From positions 1 through 9,774 of the forward strand of contig CAYRLW010000078.1 of the NCBI GenBank assembly GCA_964425215.1: DNA of 9,774 nt. Direction: 5' to 3'. The position numbers and the translations under genes were made by a program. Under the pieces are notes generated by a model. It searched no databases. It saw only the letters and a list, made by a program, of their open reading frames with translations, and had not been told where the DNA came from. The stretch is from CAYRLW01 sp964425215. GTDB taxonomy: Bacteria; Spirochaetota; Spirochaetia; Treponematales; Breznakiellaceae. This document shows positions 1 to 7,455 of this stretch, piece after piece. Positions within the stretch are counted from its first letter, which is position 1. Every line of letters begins with the position of its first letter.

Positions 1-13
1 GAGGGGTAAACAT
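1..13 (-). CDS. 5' end of an unknown gene leaving the window
   Basis: Only four codons are visible, reading Met-Phe-Thr-Pro leftward from an ATG at 13-11. The call rests on the translation signal: on the minus strand AAGGAG (plus positions 21-26) sits seven bases before the ATG, closely matching the trxB ribosome binding site (AAAGGAGCAATTC) in the same window. No product can be named. The 130-base gap between this ATG and the stop of the acetyltransferase gene upstream suggests either its own promoter or read-through from the trxB operon. I see no convincing -35/-10 pair in the gap. Confidence 0.45.
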
Positions 14-25
14 GGGATTGCTCCT

Positions 26-46
26 TATAGAGAGATACCCTCTATA
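26..46 (-). promoter_or_regulatory. Inverted repeat abutting a Shine-Dalgarno sequence
   Basis: Seven-base perfect arms TATAGAG (26-32) and CTCTATA (40-46) flank a seven-base loop. On the minus strand the last base of the second arm is the first base of AAGGAG, the ribosome binding site of the gene starting at 13. It could be an operator or a weak mRNA hairpin limiting ribosome access. The stem is AT-rich, so its stability would be modest. Confidence 0.35.
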
Positions 47-143
47 CGGGTTGAACCCCTTTTTTGCTTTAATCTTTTTACTTTTTCCCTAATCTTCGTG
101 ACACTATACGGTTGTTCTTTTGTCCCATCTGTTGTTATCCCCA

Positions 144-1049
144 CTAATAGTAAAATATGCCGTACTCGTTTTGAACGGTAAAACCGAGGGTTCGATACAC
201 GGCTATGGCCGGGAGGTTGGTTTTTTTAACAAACAATCGAACCTGCCAGCCCTGGTTGATCAAAACGTATACCAATTCGCGTACCAGAAGCTTCGCGATG
301 CCCCGGCCTCGGAATTCCGGCCGGACAAACACACCGCCTATTTGGGATTGGCGGTACGCGAAGGCGTTGGTGTTCGCCTTGGCTACCGGGAACCCGTCGA
401 TCCAGGCTGTAAAGACCACCTGATCTTGGAGCATGCGTTCCAAACCGTTTCTGCAGGCCCTGGGGTTAAATAGATACCCCGGGGGAACCACCTCTTCCTT
501 TTCGTAGGCTTCCTGAAGGGGATAGATTTGGTCCACCAGGTTCGTTTTTTCTAAAGAGGATGGGGGTCCCTCTGGGGCTTTAAAATCACTACGGAGGATG
601 GAGAGCCCCGGGATTTCTTCGACAATTTCCCTGGGCGGCTGTTCTAGACCCATTATAAAGTACTCATTTTTTTCTTTGGCCCCTAAGCTCAGATTCAAGA
701 GCAGGGTTTCCACAGGGCGGATATCTTCTAATAAGCCCTGGAGGGACGATACAAAGGGGGCTCGTTGATCCTTCCAGGGCCTTTCTTCTCTTTTCTTGTG
801 GGTTTCGAAAATTCGTAATAGTTCCCTGGTCTCCCCGTCTAAAAGTTCCCCTATGCCCATGGGGTAGACGATTCGGCCGTGAAAAAAAAGGAGGGCGCGG
901 ATCGCCGACCGGTCACCCCGATTCACCCAAAGGATGTCCCGGCCCTTTTGCCGACGTAAATACCGGTCGCAGGCGGAAACCCCGGTGGTTTCGTGGTCCC
1001 GCAGAAAGGCTTCTATCGCTTTTTGATCTTTCCCAAGGTGCCACCCCAT
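144..1049 (-). CDS. GNAT-family N-acetyltransferase
   Basis: The 301-residue protein carries a clear acetyl-CoA binding motif near its C-terminus: V-R-P-E-F-R-G-R-G-I-A at residues 242-252, followed by the helix KLLVRELV and the usual late GNAT motif with N278, A281, Y285 and G289-F290. The C-terminal domain spans roughly 185-301. The first 180 residues have no motif I recognise; they may be a degenerate second GNAT half or a substrate-binding domain. There is no signal peptide, so it should act in the cytosol. The substrate cannot be predicted. The ATG lies 9 bases after the stop of the glycosidase gene and has no Shine-Dalgarno sequence, which suggests translational coupling as the last gene of the trxB operon. 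Confidence 0.82.
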   Translation of the reverse strand: MGWHLGKDQKAIEAFLRDHETTGVSACDRYLRRQKGRDILWVNRGDRSAIRALLFFHGRIVYPMGIGELLDGETRELLRIFETHKKREERPWKDQRAPFVSSLQGLLEDIRPVETLLLNLSLGAKEKNEYFIMGLEQPPREIVEEIPGLSILRSDFKAPEGPPSSLEKTNLVDQIYPLQEAYEKEEVVPPGYLFNPRACRNGLERMLQDQVVFTAWIDGFPVAKANTNAFAYRQSQIGGVFVRPEFRGRGIAKLLVRELVYVLINQGWQVRLFVKKTNLPAIAVYRTLGFTVQNEYGIFYY

Positions 1050-1058
1050 AGACGGTGT

Positions 1059-2804
1059 TTACGGTGTCGATTTAGGGGTTCCGCTTCGGGCAAAAAGCGG
1101 GAAGGGCAGGGTGCCCTGGCCTTCGATTCGGCCGGAAAGCAGGGAGAATCCCGCGATAAAGGATTCCTTGGAATAGCTGTACAGGGCGATGGCTCCGGAA
1201 ACCCAGGGCGCCTTTTCTAAAAAGATGGGAGTAAGCACCGAAACGACGATTACCCTCTTTTGCAGGGGGCGAAGGGCCTGGAGCAATTCCAGGCTGTAAG
1301 AATTGGCTAAGCAAAAAATCACCGTGTCTGCTTGACGGGCAAGGCGGACCAGGTTTTCCCTCTCCTGGGCTTTGGCGTTTTGTCCGTCGTAGGAAAAACG
1401 GACCGACTCGGTCTGTCCGTAGGCAGAGCGACCGGCGGAGAAAAATTCCTCAAATTGGCCCGCCAAAAGGATGCGCCCCGCCCGGTCGGCCTTCAAGGGG
1501 ATCGTTTTAGTTTTGCCATCCCCCTCCGTATCCGATTTTAAAACCGTGATGCTTCGAACCGCCAGATCAAGAAAAAACTTTGTGCCCTCCGGGTTCGGGA
1601 CGAATTTTTGAATCTCCTCGGGATCGGGGGCCAAGGTGGGGGCGTTTTTACCGCGCAGGTACCGTAATTTAAGCAAAATCACCCGTTTAGCCGCTTCCCG
1701 AACCTGGTTTTTAAAAGAAGGACGCCGATCCATCTCTTGGACCAGGCTGGTCCACAGGACATCGTCCAGAAGCGGGGTTTTGGAAAATAGGATGATATCG
1801 TTTCCCGCTTCCAATGCCAGTTTCGCCGCCCGGGAGACGCTCCCGGCGGAAAGGGCCGCCCCATTCATCATCAAATCGTCGGTGATAATAAGACCTTGGA
1901 AACCGATTTTTTTTCTTAGTATATCCGTAAGAAAATATGAAGATAGGGACGCGGGCTCCTCTCCCCCGGCGGTCATGGGAAAGGCCAAGTGACCGCTCAT
2001 AATAGCCGGGATTCCGTCTTTGGCGAGCATCCGATAGGGTACCAGCTCCCGGTTCCAGAGGGTATCGAAATTTTGATAGATCCGGGGCAGAACCCCGTGG
2101 GAGTCCAGGTCCGTATCCCCGTGGCCGGGATAGTGCTTGGCCGTGGCGATAATCCCCGCCTTGGCTAGTCCCCGCGCAAAGGCGATTCCCAGGGTTCCCG
2201 TTTTTACCGGATCGTCCCCAAAGGCCCGGGGACCTATCAGCTGGGACTCCCTGTTGGTGTACAAATCCACCTCCGGGGCGAAGTTCATATTGATGCCCAA
2301 AACCGATAGTTCCTTGCCGATGTAGTATCCCGATAAATACGCGTCCTGGGGGTAAGAAGAAGCCCCAATGGCCATATTCCCTGGAGTTTCGCTGGTGCGG
2401 CCCTTGACGTGCCGAATCCACCCCCCCTCCTGGTCCGTGGCGATGAGCAGGGGTATTTTATACCCATCTTCCAGGGCGGCGCTTTGAAGGGCCCCCACCG
2501 CCTTGGCTAAGCGCAGGGTATCCTCCGTATTCCAGCCAAAAATTTTGACCCCGCCGATTTTCCGTTCCCGAACCCAACGGAGAATGAGGGGGGACGGATC
2601 GGCTCCCACCCAACCCATCATAAAGGTTTGAGCCAGGGCTTCCTGATCGGTCATGGAGCTAACCAGCCGATCCGCCAGGGCATCGGGGGCCAGGGTATCG
2701 TTAAAATCCACAGCCCCGATCCCTGGTCCAAGGGACAGGATAAAAAAAAGAGAAACAATGGCGAATCTGAAAAAACCGGGAATTCTGCCTCTTTTTATCC
2801 TCAC
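1059..2804 (-). CDS. nagZ: Exported glycoside hydrolase family 3 protein, NagZ-type beta-N-acetylhexosaminidase
   Basis: Enzymes of this family remove N-acetylglucosamine from peptidoglycan fragments. The signature KHYPGHGDTDLDSH is at residues 223-236; D234 and H236 would form the acid/base dyad typical of NagZ. The nucleophile is predicted as D309 in I-T-D-D-L. Residues 1-31 look like a signal peptide (basic start, then FAIVSLFFILSLGPGIGA), so it probably acts outside the inner membrane, unlike cytosolic enterobacterial NagZ. A second domain (about 415-575) resembles the C-terminal domain of the two-domain Bacillus-type enzymes, and the 581-residue length fits that class. The start is GTG at 2804-2802, overlapping the trxB stop by four bases (GTGA), with GGGGTGA about 8 bases upstream. 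The exact substrate is inferred from the family. Confidence 0.9.
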   Translation of the reverse strand: MRIKRGRIPGFFRFAIVSLFFILSLGPGIGAVDFNDTLAPDALADRLVSSMTDQEALAQTFMMGWVGADPSPLILRWVRERKIGGVKIFGWNTEDTLRLAKAVGALQSAALEDGYKIPLLIATDQEGGWIRHVKGRTSETPGNMAIGASSYPQDAYLSGYYIGKELSVLGINMNFAPEVDLYTNRESQLIGPRAFGDDPVKTGTLGIAFARGLAKAGIIATAKHYPGHGDTDLDSHGVLPRIYQNFDTLWNRELVPYRMLAKDGIPAIMSGHLAFPMTAGGEEPASLSSYFLTDILRKKIGFQGLIITDDLMMNGAALSAGSVSRAAKLALEAGNDIILFSKTPLLDDVLWTSLVQEMDRRPSFKNQVREAAKRVILLKLRYLRGKNAPTLAPDPEEIQKFVPNPEGTKFFLDLAVRSITVLKSDTEGDGKTKTIPLKADRAGRILLAGQFEEFFSAGRSAYGQTESVRFSYDGQNAKAQERENLVRLARQADTVIFCLANSYSLELLQALRPLQKRVIVVSVLTPIFLEKAPWVSGAIALYSYSKESFIAGFSLLSGRIEGQGTLPFPLFARSGTPKSTP

Positions 2805-3739
2805 CGGTACGCTTCACCCCTAATATCGTCAATATACTGGGCCGCGCTGTGGGCCGCAATAGCCCCCTCGCCCGCGGCGACCACCACTTGACGGAAGGGG
2901 GTAGCCCGTACGTCTCCGGCCACAAAAAGCCCCTTAATGGAGCTTTCCATCCGCTGATCCGTGATTATGGAGCCGCTTTCGTCTTTCTCCGCCTCCGGTA
3001 CCAGGGCAGTCTGGGGAATGGAACCCACGAACACAAACACCGCGTCGGTTTCCTCTTCGTAGGTCTGCTTGGTTTCTATGTTTTCCAAAACTACGGATTG
3101 GACTTTTTTATCCCCCTTGATTTCCAACATCCGGGTGTTAAACCGAACTTCGATATTCTTATTCCGCAGGACCCGATCGGCCAGGGATTTTTGTGCCCGG
3201 AAGCGGTCGCGCCGGTGGATCATTACGATTTTATCGGAGAGCTTGGCCAAAAATTGCGCTTCGTCGCAGGCCGCGTCCCCGCCGCCTACCACAAACATTT
3301 TTTTGCCCTTAAAGAAGGGACCGTCGCAGGTGGCGCAGTAGGAAATCCCCCGGCCTGAAAATTGAGCTTCCCCGGGAATATCCAGGGTTCGATGCTTAGC
3401 CCCCGTAGCCAGAATAACCGCCTGGGCGTGGATCGTACCGCCCCCCGCCAAAGAAAGGGTAAAGACGTTGCCTTCTTTTTTAAGAGAGTTCACCGAATCG
3501 GTCATAAACTCCGCCCCAAATTTTTCCGCCTGGGCCTGCATTTCCTGGGCCAACTCAAAGCCCGATTTGGGTTCCGCGTACCCGGGATAATTTTCCAAAT
3601 GGTCGATCAACAGGGCTTGCCCCCCGGGGGCCATCTCTTCTATCAGCAGGGTTTTTAAATTAGCCCGGGCGCCGTATTGGGCCGCGGTTAAACCGGCGGC
3701 TCCAGCGCCTATAATTACCAAATCCACGTCCGTTCCCAT
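2801..3739 (-). CDS. trxB: Thioredoxin reductase
   Basis: This FAD- and NADPH-dependent flavoenzyme reduces thioredoxin in the cytosol. The FAD-binding motif GAGAAG is at residues 11-16, the redox-active pair C-A-T-C at 135-138, the NADPH-binding motif V-G-G-G-D-A-A at 151-157, HRRDRFRA at 175-182, and the second FAD motif G-D-V-R at 275-278. Its 312 residues are typical of low-molecular-weight bacterial TrxB and nothing is missing. The ATG at 3739 has a strong ribosome binding site, AAAGGAG, eight bases upstream (plus positions 3748-3754). It is the first gene of an operon with the NagZ-type glycosidase and the acetyltransferase. No thioredoxin gene is in the window. Confidence 0.97.
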   Translation of the reverse strand: MGTDVDLVIIGAGAAGLTAAQYGARANLKTLLIEEMAPGGQALLIDHLENYPGYAEPKSGFELAQEMQAQAEKFGAEFMTDSVNSLKKEGNVFTLSLAGGGTIHAQAVILATGAKHRTLDIPGEAQFSGRGISYCATCDGPFFKGKKMFVVGGGDAACDEAQFLAKLSDKIVMIHRRDRFRAQKSLADRVLRNKNIEVRFNTRMLEIKGDKKVQSVVLENIETKQTYEEETDAVFVFVGSIPQTALVPEAEKDESGSIITDQRMESSIKGLFVAGDVRATPFRQVVVAAGEGAIAAHSAAQYIDDIRGEAYR

Positions 3740-3751
3740 GCGAATTGCTCC

Positions 3752-3787
3752 TTTACCGTTGGGGTCATCGAATATATAGTATATAAT
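3752..3787 (+). promoter_or_regulatory. Predicted leaderless promoter of the transglutaminase-like gene
   Basis: TTTACC (3752-3757), a 17-base spacer and TATAGT (3775-3780) place the start of transcription at about 3787-3788, on the A of the ATG. No Shine-Dalgarno sequence precedes the ATG, which fits a leaderless mRNA. The -35 is a weak match and overlaps the trxB ribosome binding site on the other strand. Confidence 0.45.
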
Positions 3788-3812
3788 ATGAAAATCCTTG
3801 GAAGAGCGTCAA
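3783..3812 (-). promoter_or_regulatory. Predicted sigma-70-type promoter of the trxB operon
   Basis: Read on the minus strand, TTGACG (plus positions 3807-3812, five of six matches to TTGACA) is followed after 18 bases by TATTAT (3783-3788, five of six matches to TATAAT). Transcription would begin near 3776, giving a leader of about 37 bases containing the AAAGGAG site. The promoter lies inside the first codons of the divergent gene, so the two transcription units share DNA. Confidence 0.6.
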
Positions 3813-5356
3813 CGCAAATCCTCCGCCGGGCCCTGGTTCTCTGTTTCCTGTGGATAGGATGGCCGTTTCTTACGGCTCAAGACACCGGGGCCGCGGCTTG
3901 GAAGGGCCTTGTACGACTAGACCCGGATCCCCGGGCCTTACAATTCGCCGACGCGGTAACTTGGGCGCGGGAAAACAACGGCGAAGTGGACTGGGAAACC
4001 CTGCTCAACGCTTCCCTCTGGGCTTCTGGCGCCGGAACTGCCCCAAGGACCCTTACCGCTGGTCAAAATAACCCCTCCGATTCCAGCGAGGGACTTCGGA
4101 ATGTGATAGCGAACCTGCGGAAAGCTGGGGGGCTTACAGGAGATGGACGAACCAAGGCTGAAGCGGTATTCGCCCTGATGCATCAAAATTTTTTAAGGGC
4201 CTATTTGGAACGGCAGACCCGATTGGACGTACTACTCCGGACAGGATACTACAACTGCGTCTCCTCGGCGGTTTTGTACGCCATTATGGGACGTTCCGTA
4301 GGCCTCGACATCCGGGGTGTCGCTACCCGGGATCACGCTTTTTGTCTTTTGCGCCTGGGCGATACCTCTATCGATGTGGAAACCACCAGCCCCTTGGGCT
4401 TTGATCCGGGGTCGAAAACCGAATTCCACGATGCCTTTGGCCGAGTTACGGGGTTCGCGTACGTGCCTCCCCGTAATTACGCGGATCGAACTAACTTGGA
4501 TCCCATGGAATTGGTATCCCTAATCCTTTCCAATCGGATCGCTGAGGCGGACGCGGCGGGTCGTTTCGCCGAATCGGTTGGATGCTCGGTGGACCGGCTG
4601 GCCTTGTTGTCCTACGAGGCCTCGGATGCCGGCTCGGAGGTGTACGCGAAGGCCCGGGGCGAGCTGACCGAACGGCTTCTCAACTTTGGAACCGCCCTAG
4701 CCAGGGACGGTAAGGAAGCCTCCGCCCTTGAATGGGCGGCCTACGTCCAAGGACGGTTTGGACAGGATCCCCGGTGGCTAGATTTTTGCTATTCCGCCCT
4801 GAATAACCTGGTGGTACGGGACCTACGACGCCGAGCGTATCAGGACGGCCGGGCCAACCTAAGCCAATGGGCTTCCCTGGTATCGGAGGATAAGCGAAAC
4901 CTATTGGAAACCCTGCTTACCGATGGGGAACTAACCGCCCAGGTTCAGGCCGCCCAGGACTCCGTAGCCTGGGACTCCGCGGACACGGCGATCGCCCAAG
5001 CCCAAAGGGACGGTCGAATTGGGGCTCCTCGGGCGGTGGAACTGCGGGTGTTCGGCGCCCTTTCGGAAGCCCAGGCGGCGGCTAAAAGCGGAGGGTACGG
5101 AGAGGCTCTGCAGGTTCTGGATCGGGCTATTTCCCGTATCGGACCGGAGGGCCCCCTGGTAAGCGCCCAACGGGTTTTTCGGGCCAACCGGGTGGCGGAG
5201 TTACACAACGGTTTCGCGGAACTGTTTAACCAGCACCGTTTTGACGAAGCAAAAACGTATATTCTATCGGCCCTACAAGAATTTCCCCAGGAAGGCCGAC
5301 TACAGCAAGATTTGGACATAGTAGAGAAAAATATCCAGAAAAACGGTAGCCCATAG
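3788..5356 (+). CDS. Exported transglutaminase-like (papain-fold) protein with helical repeats
   Basis: The 522-residue protein has a long basic start and a hydrophobic stretch (residues 15-29) ending in L-T-A, consistent with a signal peptide cleaved near residue 30. Residues 150-200 carry a transglutaminase-type catalytic arrangement: C157 in Y-N-C-V-S-S-A, H183 in R-D-H-A-F, and D196 in S-I-D-V-E. The rest, from about 235 on, is Ala/Leu-rich and helical with TPR-like character (for example 420-515). Relatives can be proteases, peptidoglycan-acting enzymes or scaffolds; which applies here cannot be told. The ATG at 3788 is the only plausible start, as no in-frame ATG, GTG or TTG precedes the hydrophobic segment. 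There is no Shine-Dalgarno sequence. It is divergent from trxB and 35 bases upstream of a chemoreceptor gene. Confidence 0.75.
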   Translation: MKILGRASTQILRRALVLCFLWIGWPFLTAQDTGAAAWKGLVRLDPDPRALQFADAVTWARENNGEVDWETLLNASLWASGAGTAPRTLTAGQNNPSDSSEGLRNVIANLRKAGGLTGDGRTKAEAVFALMHQNFLRAYLERQTRLDVLLRTGYYNCVSSAVLYAIMGRSVGLDIRGVATRDHAFCLLRLGDTSIDVETTSPLGFDPGSKTEFHDAFGRVTGFAYVPPRNYADRTNLDPMELVSLILSNRIAEADAAGRFAESVGCSVDRLALLSYEASDAGSEVYAKARGELTERLLNFGTALARDGKEASALEWAAYVQGRFGQDPRWLDFCYSALNNLVVRDLRRRAYQDGRANLSQWASLVSEDKRNLLETLLTDGELTAQVQAAQDSVAWDSADTAIAQAQRDGRIGAPRAVELRVFGALSEAQAAAKSGGYGEALQVLDRAISRIGPEGPLVSAQRVFRANRVAELHNGFAELFNQHRFDEAKTYILSALQEFPQEGRLQQDLDIVEKNIQKNGSP

Positions 5357-5391
5357 TTCAAAAAAGTGATTTTTCATGGTATAGTGGCCCT
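5357..5391 (+). promoter_or_regulatory. Predicted leaderless extended -10 promoter of the chemoreceptor gene
   Basis: The extended -10 element TGG-TATAGT occupies 5377-5385, with TTCAAA (5357-5362) 17 bases upstream as a weak -35. The -10 ends six bases before the ATG at 5392, so transcription should begin on or next to the start codon. No Shine-Dalgarno sequence is present. The promoter fills the whole gap after the stop codon of the preceding gene. Confidence 0.55.
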
Positions 5392-7362
5392 ATGAATATA
5401 CGCGCTAAACTCATACTGTTAGTCCTAGGGATGATTGTACTAATCATGGGGGCTTCGTCGGTGTATTTTATACTGCAGGCTCCCATTCAGCGCATTCAAA
5501 CGGAAAGCAATGTGCTGGATCACCTGGCGAATTCGATCCTACACCTTCAAATCGAACTGAATCGGTTGGATAGTTCGGCCTTTGTTACCGCCCGTCCTAA
5601 ATTTTCCGCCGCGTCGGAAAAGTTCCAGGAGGTGTTCAAACACATCAAAGATATTACCTACCTCCGCAAAAGCGATAAAGCTCTGGCGGAAGCCATCGAC
5701 GTGGTCGAACGGCTTCAAAAGCTGAACGAGGAAAATCTGGCTCAGGTTACGGATATTTACGATCAGCTGTACAAGGACGCGGAAAAGGTCTTTGTGTTCC
5801 CCGATTCCATCGTGTTCCGGCGCTTTTACGTTAACGACCCCCTATCCAATCGGGATCCTAAAGCCCGAGATATGGCCCTCTTTGATCTTAGCCGCTTTGA
5901 ATCCTCTGCCAGTATTTTAAACGATAGCTTGGAATCCTCGTCCAACGTGATTGCCGAGCAGGGAACGGTGATCGAAAAGCGGATTGCCCAGATAGGCGCC
6001 CATGCTCTGTTGGTAGCCGAAATAACCATCGGAATATTGGTGCTCCTTATCGCCCTGGCGGCCCTCTTTTTTGCCAACACCATCGCCAAGAGCGTCATTC
6101 TTATTTCTAGCGGTGTCCGAAGCCTGAGCGAGGGAGATCTGTCGGTTACCTTCTCCGTAAAATCGAAGGACGAGGTGGGGGAACTTTCCCGCAGGATGAA
6201 CGATTTTATCCATTCCTTGGACGAAGCCCTGCTGGGCATCAAAGACGCGGCCACCAGGAACGCGGCGGTCCGGGACCAGCTTTTGGAGGCCACGAAAAGG
6301 ACCGGGTCTTCTTTGGCGGATATGCGTTCCGCGGTGGAAGGGGTGGAACGGCAGGCTAAACTTTTGGACGAGAAAATCGGGGCAACCAAGGATTCGGTAA
6401 CCTCCATATCCTCGGGGGTGGGCCAATTGGACGCCCGGATTTCCGATCAAATCGCCATGGTGGAAGAATCTACCGCGGCGATCACCCAGATGCTAGCCAC
6501 CATCGGGAACATGGCCCGGCTGGCTGAAAAGGATAAGGAACTGGCCTCGGCCCTGGTAAAAACTTCCGACGCGGGCCGGGAGGTGTTCCTGGCGGCCTTT
6601 GAGAAGATCGAAGCGATCACCGAACGGGTTGGAAAAATAGAGGAGATGATCGAGATTATCGATACCATCGCCGGACAGACCAATCTTTTGGCCATGAACG
6701 CCGCTATCGAGGCGGCCCATGCCGGAGAGGCGGGCAAGGGCTTTGCGGTGGTGGCCGACGAAATCCGCAAGCTGGCGGAAGCCTCCGCCGAGGGGTCCCG
6801 GGAAATCGCCGGTTCCGTACGGGGTATCATCGAATCCATCGAAAGCGCCAAGGAAGGAAGCTCCGAGACCACCCGGGCCTTTGGGGAAATCGACGAAAAG
6901 ATCCGCGAGGTATCCCGGTCCGTAACGGAAATCAGTTCCAGCCTTGGGGAAACCGACGAGGGGGGCCGGCAAATTCTTATCGCCATGACCAATTTGCGGG
7001 AACTGTCCGCGTCTATCAACACCGAATCCAGAAGCGTGGCCGACAATACCCGGATTATCGACAGATCCATGGCCGATTTGGACCAGGTAGCCGAAAGCGT
7101 TCGTACCGCCATGACTTCCATCGGCAAACGGTCCAACGATATCGCCACCACCGCCGATAGAACCGCCGAATTGGCCCAGGAATTAAGCTCCGTGGGGGAC
7201 GATTTGGAAAAACGGATCTCCCACTTCAAAACCACCTGCGAAATCGATGGGGGTACTATCACCCGGGGCGGGGAATGCGAAGACCCCGCACCCAGCTTAA
7301 CCGAAGAGGCCTCTTTGGAAATCCCTGGGCTGAAGGCCGAAGCCAGACTGTTATCAGAATAG
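5392..7362 (+). CDS. Methyl-accepting chemotaxis protein (transmembrane chemoreceptor)
   Basis: The 656-residue protein has the classic receptor layout: first membrane helix at about 7-28, an extracytoplasmic sensor region at 30-205, a second membrane helix at 206-228, a HAMP domain at 229-282 (with S-E-G-D-L and K-D-E-V-G-E-L) and a long coiled-coil signalling domain at about 300-610. The hairpin tip that contacts CheA and CheW is at 421-465, including I-A-G-Q-T-N-L-L-A-M-N-A-A-I-E-A-A and G-K-G-F-A-V-V-A-D-E-I-R-K-L-A. The sensor region is mostly helical and matches no ligand-binding family I can name, so the stimulus is unknown. The last 45 residues lack an NWETF-like CheR/CheB tether. The start is firm because the first membrane helix begins right after it. 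No other chemotaxis gene is adjacent. Confidence 0.96.
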   Translation: MNIRAKLILLVLGMIVLIMGASSVYFILQAPIQRIQTESNVLDHLANSILHLQIELNRLDSSAFVTARPKFSAASEKFQEVFKHIKDITYLRKSDKALAEAIDVVERLQKLNEENLAQVTDIYDQLYKDAEKVFVFPDSIVFRRFYVNDPLSNRDPKARDMALFDLSRFESSASILNDSLESSSNVIAEQGTVIEKRIAQIGAHALLVAEITIGILVLLIALAALFFANTIAKSVILISSGVRSLSEGDLSVTFSVKSKDEVGELSRRMNDFIHSLDEALLGIKDAATRNAAVRDQLLEATKRTGSSLADMRSAVEGVERQAKLLDEKIGATKDSVTSISSGVGQLDARISDQIAMVEESTAAITQMLATIGNMARLAEKDKELASALVKTSDAGREVFLAAFEKIEAITERVGKIEEMIEIIDTIAGQTNLLAMNAAIEAAHAGEAGKGFAVVADEIRKLAEASAEGSREIAGSVRGIIESIESAKEGSSETTRAFGEIDEKIREVSRSVTEISSSLGETDEGGRQILIAMTNLRELSASINTESRSVADNTRIIDRSMADLDQVAESVRTAMTSIGKRSNDIATTADRTAELAQELSSVGDDLEKRISHFKTTCEIDGGTITRGGECEDPAPSLTEEASLEIPGLKAEARLLSE

Positions 7363-7374
7363 AAGAATCCCGGT

Positions 7375-7411
7375 AGGTTCCTTCAAAAGTTACAGACCAT
7401 TGAAGGAACCT
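7375..7411. repeat. 37-base hairpin repeat, copy 1, between convergent genes
   Basis: Twelve-base perfect arms AGGTTCCTTCAA (7375-7386) and TTGAAGGAACCT (7400-7411) enclose a 13-base loop AAGTTACAGACCA. It lies between the chemoreceptor stop (7362) and the rlpA stop (7456), where a bidirectional terminator would be expected, but no T-run follows on either strand. It has the same length and central core as the element at 8483-8519. Confidence 0.8.
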
Positions 7412-7455
7412 CAAAGGGCTATGGATACAGAAAGGCCTCCGTCATTCATGGTTTA

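Noticed and set aside
48..66. GGGTTGAACCCC followed by six T residues, resembling a plus-strand terminator
   Set aside because: The stem is only four or five pairs and no plus-strand gene ends upstream of it in the window.
120..473. A plus-strand open frame opposite the acetyltransferase
   Set aside because: No ribosome binding site or recognisable protein feature; the minus-strand frame contains the acetyl-CoA motif.
1711..2421. A 236-residue open frame overlapping the glycosidase gene on the same strand
   Set aside because: It is an out-of-frame reading of the NagZ-type gene, whose catalytic motifs are intact in the main frame.
3782..3787. A perfect TATAAT immediately before the ATG at 3788
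   Set aside because: As a plus-strand -10 it would start transcription inside the gene. TATAGT at 3775-3780 fits the ATG better, and the AT-rich tract also serves the minus-strand trxB -10.
5826..7262. Long open frames on the minus strand beneath the chemoreceptor gene
   Set aside because: They lie wholly opposite a well-supported coding sequence, have Ser/Arg/Pro-rich low-quality composition, and show no domain or ribosome binding site.
7363..7455. An intrinsic terminator between the convergent genes
   Set aside because: The hairpin at 7375-7411 is strong but neither strand has a T-run after it.
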